Source: Colwellia sp. D2M02
GTDB lineage: Bacteria; Pseudomonadota; Gammaproteobacteria; Enterobacterales; Alteromonadaceae
Length of the DNA stretch: 48,439 nucleotides
Direction of reading: 5' to 3'
NCBI RefSeq assembly: GCF_018860755.1
Contig: NZ_JAHKPW010000037.1
Coordinates: forward strand, 1 to 48,439
Positions 42,877-48,439 of this stretch are shown one piece after another (the stretch's first letter is position 1; the number at the start of each line of letters is the position of its first letter). Below the pieces are notes generated by a model. The model did not search any database. It saw only the letters and a list, made by a program, of their open reading frames with translations, and was not told the origin of the DNA. The position numbers and the translations under genes were made by a program.

Positions 42877-43737
42877 ATGTGGTCACTGCCATTACCTGAT
42901 AATGAAAATAGTAGAGAAATCATAACCACAGCGTTAACGTATAAAAATGGTGATCCTAAATATCAACTAGAAGAAGAAGAATATGAAACGTTAATTTCCA
43001 CATATGATCGATATGAAGAACTCAATGGAAAAGTTCATGATGATTTACTTGCAAATACTTTATCTGATGAAACAAAACAAGCAATTCATGATGGTTACAG
43101 TGAAGTGCAAGAAAATAAACGTTTAACAGATTATCGTTCAGCATTACTATTATCAGCTGAACGCTGTCCTTGCTGTAGCATTAGCGCTGCTGACGAATTA
43201 GACCATCATTTGCCTAGATCAATATACAAATCATTAGCTCTATATTCTAGTAATCTTGTTCCTATGTGTCACAAGTGTAATAACAAAAAAAGGACAGCCG
43301 CAGGTACAGAACCTTCAAATAGTTTTCTTCATATATATTATGATCAGATCCCTACTGAGGATAGGTTTGTAAAAGCAAATGTTGAATTAGTCGATGGTAA
43401 GTTAAAAGTTTCATTTGAAATAGAAAATATAGAATCTTTGGATGATGACTTATATGAAATGATGACGTTTCAATCAACGAGAGTTAATCTAAACGATAGG
43501 CTTTTAAAAGAAATCAATCTCTTCTTAACACCATTTTATGTATCTATGGAGCCACTTTATGAAGTTACATCTGAACCTAATATGATAAAAAACCTTTTAT
43601 TAGCTGCTGAAGGGAAGTTCAATTCTACGATGGGACTTAATGATTGGCGTTCATCATTACTTTACGCTTTAGCACATAACCATGAATTCTGCGATGGTGG
43701 CTTTAGAAATGCATTGGGTGTTATAGAAGACGGCTAA
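42877..43737 (+). CDS. HNH endonuclease of a Septu-like (PtuB-type) defence pair
   Basis: A 286-residue protein. The HNH/zinc core is at residues 97-137: CPCC (Cys97, Cys100), ELDHHLPRS (Asp109, His110, His111), NLVPMCHKCNNKK (Cys131, Cys134, Asn135). This is the treble-clef nuclease of PtuB/TIGR02646-like proteins. The start is taken at ATG 42877, one base after the ATPase stop, with AAGGAGA upstream; an in-frame ATG at 42844 lies inside the ATPase gene. Tight coupling with an ATPase gene in a single cassette fits a two-component nuclease activated by the ATPase. Its TAA overlaps the attC5 left core. Confidence 0.78.
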   Translation: MWSLPLPDNENSREIITTALTYKNGDPKYQLEEEEYETLISTYDRYEELNGKVHDDLLANTLSDETKQAIHDGYSEVQENKRLTDYRSALLLSAERCPCCSISAADELDHHLPRSIYKSLALYSSNLVPMCHKCNNKKRTAAGTEPSNSFLHIYYDQIPTEDRFVKANVELVDGKLKVSFEIENIESLDDDLYEMMTFQSTRVNLNDRLLKEINLFLTPFYVSMEPLYEVTSEPNMIKNLLLAAEGKFNSTMGLNDWRSSLLYALAHNHEFCDGGFRNALGVIEDG

Positions 43738-43831
43738 CAAGGCAATTAAACGGAACTAAAACAGTGGGTTAAGTTTCGCTTCGCTACACATCATAACCCA
43801 CCATTTTAGTCCGCTTATTGCGGCGTTAACT
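43732..43831 (+). repeat. attC5
   Basis: Left core GGCTAAC (43732-43738) complements the 5' core GTTAGCC of cassette 5, showing that the two-gene unit moves as one cassette. Right core GTTAACT (43825-43831). CGGAAC/GCCGCTTA-like arms. Confidence 0.93.
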
Positions 43832-43845
43832 GGCTTGGAGGCTAA

Positions 43846-44565
43846 TTGAATCTATACACCAAGCATCACATTCAGAGGTTTTTTCAAAAATATAATGAAC
43901 GAAGTTTTTGTCAAGATGACGTCGCGTTATTTATAGTTTTGATTCGAGATTATACGCCCAAAAACACTGTCTTTAGAGAGCTAGGGGATTTCCTTGCGCA
44001 TCCAGACAAAAAAACTAAAGGGCTAGTGATCGATAGCTTTCAACCGATAGCTGATTTTTTTGATGACAATACAGAGTCAGTTATGAGCGGCATCGATATA
44101 AATATTGAACGGCCAAGTGGAATTCGTGTTCTAGAGGATATCCAAACTAACCTTAATAACATTTTTAAAAAAGTGAATTTAAGCTTTAATATCAAAGATA
44201 AAAATGATTTACCATTTAGAGACTTTATCTTTTGCATCATCTTTTTATTAGGAAACTTTAGACTCAAAATAAATAAAAAGGTGTTAGATTTAAAAATCTC
44301 TTACGGAAATTCATTAGCGCTATCAATTTCATACGAGAGTAGCACTGTTAAAAGAAATTTTATAACTCTAAATGTTTTGTTCTTAAATACCGTTTGGATA
44401 ACGAATTGTGGAGATTACTCAAAAGACTTGAAAGACCATATTGCGCGTAGGTTCTCTAACGGGTGTTTAGGAGCAATACATTACTCTCAAGATGTAAGTG
44501 ATTTATCAACGGATATGAGTTCATTCCCTAAAGGGGAGGTTTGGCCTTTACCTGATTATAGATAA
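43846..44565 (+). CDS. Cassette 6 protein, unknown (239 residues)
   Basis: A soluble protein with no signal peptide, starting at TTG 43846 with TTGGAG 5 bp upstream. The most distinctive region is VFRELGDFLAHPDKKTKG near residues 45-65, a helix-loop motif I associate with other cassette-borne hypothetical proteins, though I cannot name a family. The C-terminal half is beta-rich and ends EVWPLPDYR. No catalytic motif is evident and the function is unknown. The gene fills nearly the whole cassette. Confidence 0.75.
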   Translation: MNLYTKHHIQRFFQKYNERSFCQDDVALFIVLIRDYTPKNTVFRELGDFLAHPDKKTKGLVIDSFQPIADFFDDNTESVMSGIDINIERPSGIRVLEDIQTNLNNIFKKVNLSFNIKDKNDLPFRDFIFCIIFLLGNFRLKINKKVLDLKISYGNSLALSISYESSTVKRNFITLNVLFLNTVWITNCGDYSKDLKDHIARRFSNGCLGAIHYSQDVSDLSTDMSSFPKGEVWPLPDYR

Positions 44566-44570
44566 AAGCC

Positions 44571-44668
44571 AGTTAACAAGTTACTCAAACGGACGCTAAA
44601 TTGTTGGCTAGCGCTCGTTCCTCGCAATTTTAGCCAACAATTTAGCGCCGCTTAGTAAGGCGTTAGTT
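44571..44668 (+). repeat. attC6
   Basis: Left core AGTTAAC (44571-44577), right core GTTAGTT (44662-44668). Long complementary arms GCTAAATTGTTGGCT / AGCCAACAATTTAGC. CGGAC/GCCGCTTA type. Confidence 0.93.
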
Positions 44669-45040
44669 GCCCGCACTAATTCGAGTAAAATTATTTGTCG
44701 TTTAGTGCATAACATAAGCTTTTGCGCTTGGTTCAATTCTTTGGTTTGGCAATGGAAGTGCCTTTTAATATTTACTTCCTTTTTGCCAATCAGTTTTCGC
44801 CTTGCGTAGTTTAGTGATTAAATTGCTTTAGTTGTTAAGGCTCAAAGTTCACGTTTAGATGTTTATTGCGGAGGCGTTTATTGGCTCTTTCTGCCATCCC
44901 GTAAACATGGTAACTTGTTGTAAAGTTGGTGCTTTTAACTACCAGCAACTAACAAGCCACTCAAAAGGACAAAAAACAGTTGGCTTTTTGCTCCTTCGTC
45001 GCTAATTTTAGCCAACAATTTTTTGCCTCTTAGTGGGGCG
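44663..45040 (+). repeat. Gene-free cassette 7 (diverged relative of the repeat family)
   Basis: A 378-bp cassette with no convincing gene; the best short frame is a GTG-initiated 34 codons. Patches in the same order resemble cassettes 4, 8 and 14: ATTCGAGTAAAATTATTTGT near the start, CAGTTTTCGCC, GGCTCAAAGTTCACG, CTGCCAT and CTACCAG. It therefore looks like an old, diverged member of the gene-free family. It lies directly next to cassette 8. Confidence 0.6.
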
Positions 45041-45046
45041 TTATGC
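44947..45046 (+). repeat. attC7
   Basis: Left core AACTAAC (44947-44953), right core GTTATGC (45040-45046). AGGAC/GCCTCTTAG type, nearly identical in its body to attC11. Confidence 0.93.
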
Positions 45047-45425
45047 GTCAGATGCGAATTAGATTAAATTTATTTGCTAGATTTGACGTTTTACCAATAG
45101 TTTTGTCGTTGTTGCCTTTTCTTTAACTTGGTAACTTACGAGCAATAATTCTGTTTCAGTTTTTGGTTAAACAGTTTTTCGCCAAAATAGGGCTGTTATA
45201 AAAGTCACGGTAATTGAGTGGCTCAAAATTCACGGTTTTGTGGGTTGCACTGAGGTGTTTTGTACTTCGGCTTTTGCTGCCATGAAATCTTATATAAGTT
45301 GTGCGGCTTGTGGTTATTGCTACCAGTCGCATAACAAGGTGCTTAAAAGGACTAAAACAGTTTGCTCGTTTTTTGCAAAGTAACGCAAAAAAGCCAGCCA
45401 ACTATTTTAGCCTCTTAGCAAAACG
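45041..45425 (+). repeat. Gene-free cassette 8 (repeat-family copy 2)
   Basis: 385 bp, exactly the length of cassette 4 and aligned to it without gaps (about 92% identical by hand count). The frame that is open for 52 codons in cassettes 4 and 14 is closed here by TAA at 45124-45126. The attC portion is almost unchanged, while the body carries nearly all the differences. Confidence 0.85.
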
Positions 45426-45431
45426 TTAGCA
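45329..45431 (+). repeat. attC8
   Basis: Left core GCATAAC (45329-45335), right core GTTAGCA (45425-45431). One base different from attC4 in the shared body. Confidence 0.93.
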
Positions 45432-45476
45432 GTTTTTCTAAGTTAAGTATTTTAAAATAATAATGGAGATTCAATC

Positions 45477-45710
45477 ATGGATGAAAACCAATCAAATAAA
45501 CCTGTATTAAACTTTCTAATTCCATTTTTAGTTGCGTACTTGGGGTCAAAAGGTATCTTTTACTATTTTTCTTTTGAGTACTCTGTATTTTCTGATGCAT
45601 TTGATATTCAAAAATTACTCATAGATCTAGGCGTTTTTGCGGTGTTATTTTATTTAGGTACAATTCTGGCAAGATATTTAATTAAGACCAAAAGCAAGCC
45701 TGTGCAATAA
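45477..45710 (+). CDS. Cassette 9 small membrane protein (77 residues)
   Basis: Two predicted membrane helices (about residues 12-30 and 48-66) with a short polar N-terminus (MDENQSNKP) and a basic tail (RYLIKTKSKPVQ). The ATG is preceded by TGGAGA. It is not a recognised family. Small two-helix proteins are common integron cargo and their roles are mostly unknown. The gene is alone in its cassette. Confidence 0.72.
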   Translation: MDENQSNKPVLNFLIPFLVAYLGSKGIFYYFSFEYSVFSDAFDIQKLLIDLGVFAVLFYLGTILARYLIKTKSKPVQ

Positions 45711-45712
45711 AC

Positions 45713-45811
45713 TGCTAACAAGGCACTCAAAAGGACAAAAAACAGTTGGTTTTTGCTCCTGCGTCGCCTATTTTAACCAACTAATTTTTGCCTCTTAGCG
45801 AGGCGTTAGCA
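45713..45811 (+). repeat. attC9
   Basis: Left core TGCTAAC (45713-45719), right core GTTAGCA (45805-45811). AGGAC/GCCTCTTAG type. Confidence 0.93.
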
Positions 45812-45840
45812 ATCTTGTCTATCCATGCAGCACTCATACT

Positions 45841-45849
45841 TGTTATAAT
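45841..45849 (+). promoter_or_regulatory. Candidate extended -10 promoter inside cassette 10
   Basis: TGTTATAAT gives a TGn extension plus a perfect TATAAT. A start site near 45856 would be about 25 bp before the first gene. No -35 lies at normal spacing (TTGTCT at 45815-45820 is 23 bp away), which fits an extended -10 promoter. It could give this cassette expression independent of Pc. Confidence 0.5.
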
Positions 45850-45880
45850 CTAGGCATCCAATTCATAAACTGAAAAAACA

Positions 45881-46186
45881 ATGGCAAATAAAGATATTTA
45901 CACCTCAGTTAAGAGCTATAAAGAAAGTATTGATAGCTTATACGACACCTCATTAAAAGAGCGTGATGACATAGTTGATAAATTCGAAGGTTTTATTAAT
46001 TGTGACTCCATGAAAAGTAAATATGATGAGTTAGACTCTGAAAAATATGATGAGTTTGATAAAAATCTATTTAGTTTTTTATCCGATATATTCGATGTCA
46101 TTGAAAGTGACTCCTTACAGAAAGAGTACAAAAAGAGCCTTAATAAATATAAAACGCTTCTTAAAGAAATTAAGGAGATTGATTAA
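45881..46186 (+). CDS. Cassette 10 first gene: small charged helical protein
   Basis: A 101-residue cytoplasmic protein, strongly charged and apparently all-helical (long Lys/Asp/Glu/Ser pattern, probable coiled coil), with no catalytic motif. It starts at ATG 45881 downstream of the extended -10 candidate. Its TAA is directly followed by the ATG of a membrane-protein gene, so the two are translated as a pair. The family is not recognised. The arrangement would suit a soluble partner of the membrane protein, such as a toxin/antidote or effector pair, but nothing shows this directly. Confidence 0.7.
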   Translation: MANKDIYTSVKSYKESIDSLYDTSLKERDDIVDKFEGFINCDSMKSKYDELDSEKYDEFDKNLFSFLSDIFDVIESDSLQKEYKKSLNKYKTLLKEIKEID

Positions 46187-46573
46187 ATGGCTACTTTAAG
46201 CTGGAAGGAAATTAAACAAAAAACCAGACCCCATAACAACCCACTAAATGAAAACTCCTCAGAAGTAAGTAATTTAGAAAACGAAATAGAGAAAAAATTT
46301 AAAGAGAAAGAACATAGTGCAAGAAGCTGGTTAACTACGACATTCATTCTCGGTCTCTTTATATTAATAATATTAGCCGGATTCTATGTGGTTTATTACA
46401 ATGAAAATGTTTTAGCTATTAGCTTAAAGCTTAAAGAAAGTAATATTGATTTAGACACAGCATCGCTAAAATTTCTTTCTTTCGACTCAATTTTTAGCCT
46501 TATATTCAATAGCTTCGGAACACCTTTAGGCTTTATAATTGGTTACTATTTTAAAGAAAAAGTGACTAAATAG
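46187..46573 (+). CDS. Cassette 10 second gene: two-helix membrane protein
   Basis: A 128-residue protein. A charged helical N-terminus (1-48, ending in KFKEKEHSARSW) leads to a strong membrane helix (about 49-71, FILGLFILIILAGFYVVYY). An outside loop and a second, weaker helix (about 100-120, FSLIFNSFGTPLGFIIGYYF) follow, then a basic tail. It begins on the base after the previous stop, with AAGGAG inside the first gene. The family is unknown. A membrane protein coupled to a soluble helical protein is a layout also seen in membrane-acting defence or toxin modules; here it is only a suggestion. Confidence 0.7.
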   Translation: MATLSWKEIKQKTRPHNNPLNENSSEVSNLENEIEKKFKEKEHSARSWLTTTFILGLFILIILAGFYVVYYNENVLAISLKLKESNIDLDTASLKFLSFDSIFSLIFNSFGTPLGFIIGYYFKEKVTK

Positions 46574-46581
46574 GGTGCGAT

Positions 46582-46681
46582 TGCTAACAAGGCAATCAAA
46601 CGGACTTGTAACAGTTGGCTTTCCGTTCGTGCCTCACTTATTCTAGCCAACTATCACAAGCCGCTTATTGCGGCGTTAGCA
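46582..46681 (+). repeat. attC10
   Basis: Left core TGCTAAC (46582-46588), right core GTTAGCA (46675-46681). CGGAC/GCCGCTTA type. Confidence 0.93.
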
Positions 46682-46702
46682 GTATCAGGAGTGTTGTTCT
46701 AA

Positions 46703-46996
46703 ATGGATTCACCAGAGTTATCAATCCTATTATTAAATCTAGTAATAGTTTTAGTTGCGTACCTTTCTGTTTACCCTAAGTTAGCTGGAAATAGTTTTAA
46801 TAAAATTTCATTTTATGACATGTTCACTTCAGGTTTTGCATTATTGGTAGTAGGTTTAAATTATTGGGGCAGTGGACATGAATTTAGTTTGCTCACTTTT
46901 AATGTAAATTGGTTTTGGTTTACTCTAGTAACTTACGGAGCAATCGAAATACCTATCGCTATTTGGTACTTCAAAAAACAAGATGTTAAAGTGTAA
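46703..46996 (+). CDS. Cassette 11 three-helix membrane protein (97 residues)
   Basis: Three predicted membrane helices (about 6-25, 40-57 and 67-90) with short loops and a basic C-terminus (WYFKKQDVKV). AGGAG lies 11 bp before the ATG. No known family is recognised. The gene is the only content of its cassette. Confidence 0.72.
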   Translation: MDSPELSILLLNLVIVLVAYLSVYPKLAGNSFNKISFYDMFTSGFALLVVGLNYWGSGHEFSLLTFNVNWFWFTLVTYGAIEIPIAIWYFKKQDVKV

Positions 46997-47000
46997 ATAC

Positions 47001-47101
47001 TGCTAACAAGGCACTCAAGCAGGACAAAAAACAGTTGGCTTTTTGCTCCTTCGTCGCTAAGTTTAGCCAACAATTTTTTGCCTCTTAGTGAGGCGTTATA
47101 T
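47001..47101 (+). repeat. attC11
   Basis: Left core TGCTAAC (47001-47007), right core GTTATAT (47095-47101). AGGAC/GCCTCTTAG type, body nearly the same as attC7. Confidence 0.93.
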
Positions 47102-47117
47102 TTTTATCGGAAAGTTG

Positions 47118-47543
47118 ATGCCTATATCACTTAAATTCACTTTAACATTTTTACTCAGTTTTCTTCTTACCTCTGTAAATGTTGCTACCCTGAGAACTAA
47201 CTTGTTAGATGTTGGTTGTGAGCCAAAGTTTAAATGCCTTTGCTCGTTAAGTTGTTTAATAACACCGATAATAATTTGTACATTAATTCTGGGGGGCTCA
47301 TTTTTATTAGTTTATTGGTTATTTGCTAAAGGTAAATTTAAGCAAATAAATAAGCATCAAATGCTCATATTGTCTGTAATTGGTGCTTTATTTGGTTTGT
47401 TAGTGTTTGGCTATCCGTTGGTTACAATAATTATTATTTATGGCGGCTATTACACTATTTGGTTACCGTTAAGTATCATTCTCAGTGTTATGGCAATTCA
47501 GTTGTCAAAAAAATATAACAAGTCGTTAAAGCAGGACAAATAA
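47118..47543 (+). CDS. Cassette 12 membrane protein ending inside attC12
   Basis: A 141-residue protein from ATG 47118 (CGGAAAG just upstream); an in-frame GTG at 47088 lies inside attC11 and is not preferred. There are four predicted helices (about 5-24, 47-70, 81-100 and 104-125), with a Cys-rich loop between the first two (GCEPKFKCLCSLSC). The frame continues into attC12, so the final residues (YNKSLKQDK) come from the recombination site. The family is unknown. Confidence 0.7.
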   Translation: MPISLKFTLTFLLSFLLTSVNVATLRTNLLDVGCEPKFKCLCSLSCLITPIIICTLILGGSFLLVYWLFAKGKFKQINKHQMLILSVIGALFGLLVFGYPLVTIIIIYGGYYTIWLPLSIILSVMAIQLSKKYNKSLKQDK

Positions 47544-47613
47544 CAGTTGGCTTTTGCTCCTGCGTCGCTTATTTTAGCCAACATATTATTTGCCTCTTAA
47601 CGAGGCGTTATGT
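47513..47613 (+). repeat. attC12
   Basis: Left core ATATAAC (47513-47519), right core GTTATGT (47607-47613). AGGAC/GCCTCTTA type. It overlaps the 3' end of the cassette 12 gene. Confidence 0.93.
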
Positions 47614-47627
47614 GAATGGAGTTTTAA

Positions 47628-48143
47628 TTGTCATCTGTACCTAAAAATAAAGCAGAGTTACAGAAATCAATAAGCGTAGCTTTCCAAAAAATATTAGCCG
47701 ATTATGCAACAATTCCTTCTAAGGTTTCACGTGAGATAGGTGTTATTGGAAATGTTAAAGGAACTGAGATTAGTGTTAGTGATACTATTTCTTATCTAAT
47801 TGGTTGGGGTAAACTAGTTTTAAAATGGTACGATTTAAAATCTAAAAACCAACCTGTTGATTTTCCTGAGACTGGATATAAATGGAGTGAACTAGGTAAA
47901 TTAGCTCAACACTTTCACTCGGAATACCATGATTGGTCTTATGACAATCTCATTAAGGAGTTCACGGCTACGACAGATCGTATTTTAGTATTGGTTGAAT
48001 CTTTAGATAATCAAAAACTTTATGGTGAAGCTTGGTTCGAGAAATATACTTTGGGGAAAATGATTCAATTTAATACATCATCACCAATGGCGAATATGCG
48101 TGGCAAAGTAAGAAAGTTCAAAAAGCTGAATGCTATTAAATAG
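47628..48143 (+). CDS. ClbS/DfsB-like four-helix bundle protein (DUF1706)
   Basis: A 171-residue protein from TTG 47628 with TGGAG upstream. It shows the DUF1706 pattern: NKAELQKSI at the start, VSDTISYLIGWGKLVLKWY, then ETGYKWSELGKLAQHFHSEYHDW, a DRILVLVESL helix, and a C-terminal MRGKVRKFKK. ClbS, the best-known member, protects colibactin producers by hydrolysing the toxin's cyclopropane; DfsB relates to difficidin. A protective role against an electrophilic natural product or DNA damage is possible; the substrate is unknown. Confidence 0.8.
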   Translation: MSSVPKNKAELQKSISVAFQKILADYATIPSKVSREIGVIGNVKGTEISVSDTISYLIGWGKLVLKWYDLKSKNQPVDFPETGYKWSELGKLAQHFHSEYHDWSYDNLIKEFTATTDRILVLVESLDNQKLYGEAWFEKYTLGKMIQFNTSSPMANMRGKVRKFKKLNAIK

Positions 48144-48150
48144 TAAATTC

Positions 48151-48250
48151 ACATAACAAGCCACTCAAGCAGGACAAATAACAGTTGGCTTTGTTCGCTT
48201 CGCTCTCTATTATAGCCAACTATTATTTGCCTCTTAGTGGGGCGTTATGC
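48151..48250 (+). repeat. attC13
   Basis: Left core ACATAAC (48151-48157), right core GTTATGC (48244-48250). AGGAC/GCCTCTTAG type. Confidence 0.93.
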
Positions 48251-48439
48251 GTCAGATGCGAATTCGATTAAATTTATTTGCTAGGTTTGGTGTTTCACTA
48301 AAAATTCTGTATTTGTTGCCTTTTCTTTACCTTGGTAACTTACGCGTAATAACGCTGTTTCAGCTTTTGGTTAAACAGTTTTTCGCCAAAACAGGGCGGT
48401 TATAAAAGTCACTGTAATTCAGTGGCTCAAAATTCACGG
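48245..48439 (+). repeat. Gene-free cassette 14 (repeat-family copy 3, cut by window end)
   Basis: The first 195 bp match cassettes 4 and 8. The 52-codon frame (ATG 48247, TAA ending 48405) is open, but it differs from cassette 4 by about 11 amino-acid changes against only about two silent ones, which argues against selection on the peptide. Confidence 0.8.

Larger units (their letters stand above)
37917..48439. mobile_element. Sedentary chromosomal integron (intI + 14 cassettes, open at right end)
   Basis: A leftward intI, a recombination core at 39151 and 14 same-strand cassettes. Cassette spans from core cut to core cut are: C1 39152-39696, C2 39697-40274, C3 40275-40794, C4 40795-41179, C5 41180-43825, C6 43826-44662, C7 44663-45040, C8 45041-45425, C9 45426-45805, C10 45806-46675, C11 46676-47095, C12 47096-47607, C13 47608-48244, C14 from 48245. 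In C1-C13 the left inverted core of the cassette's attC is the exact reverse complement of the GTTRRRY core at its own 5' end, as expected for units that circularise. The array probably continues beyond the window. Confidence 0.96.

Noticed and set aside
37917..48439. CRISPR array (regularly spaced repeats)
   Set aside because: Repeats are about 100 bp, variable, with gene-length spacers, and are fully explained as attC sites by their matching core pairs.

Overview
The window looks like a chromosomal segment of a marine, probably cold-adapted gammaproteobacterium of the Colwellia/Shewanella/Alteromonadales type. The reasons are low GC, a complete pfa (omega-3 polyunsaturated fatty acid synthase) cluster in the order pfaE(-) / pfaR-pfaA-pfaB-pfaC-pfaD(+), BepA/PerM/Bcp/GcvR/BamC housekeeping genes in an E. 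coli-like neighbourhood, and an integron integrase whose catalytic residues fall at the same numbers as I recall for the Vibrio cholerae enzyme. The genus is an inference from content, not a database match.

Region 1 (1-8.7 kb) is conserved chromosome. It holds tRNA-Asp(GTC), a leftward group (bepA, ArsC-like reductase, DUF2069 membrane protein), a 202-residue protein I do not recognise, a TusA-like sulfur carrier, a PerM-type permease, methylglyoxal synthase, bcp and gcvR, then bamC and a glyoxalase-fold protein. dapA, which sits between gcvR and bamC in E. coli, is absent here.

Region 2 (8.7-30.2 kb) is the pfa cluster. PfaE activates the six tandem acyl carrier domains of PfaA. PfaA also carries KS, MAT, KR and a C-terminal dehydratase-like region. 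PfaB supplies an acyltransferase, PfaC supplies KS, chain-length-factor and two FabA-like dehydratases, and PfaD is the flavin enoyl reductase. Together they would build EPA or DHA de novo from malonyl units. PfaR, the presumed activator, looks like a domesticated IS481-type transposase. The ACP array shows an A-B-A-B pattern, as if a two-ACP unit had duplicated.

Region 3 (30.2-37.9 kb) holds a PAS-GGDEF-EAL cyclic-di-GMP protein, a low-molecular-weight tyrosine phosphatase, an AroH-like DAHP synthase, and the divergent pair ppsR / ppsA (PEP synthase and its regulator), closed by a strong terminator.

Region 4 (37.9 kb to the end) is a sedentary chromosomal integron. A leftward intI is overlapped by a perfect CTGT-N8-ACAG LexA box. 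A first GTTATAA insertion core follows at 39151, and then 14 cassettes in one orientation (the last cut by the window end). Their 13 attC sites are about 98-103 bp. In every complete cassette, the left inverted core is the exact reverse complement of the core at the cassette's own 5' end, so all boundaries can be set to the base. Cargo includes an AAA ATPase + HNH nuclease pair resembling Septu (PtuAB) phage defence, a ClbS/DfsB-like protein, a two-gene cassette with its own candidate extended -10 promoter, secreted proteins, small membrane proteins, and a family of gene-free cassettes present three times in recognisable form plus one diverged relative.
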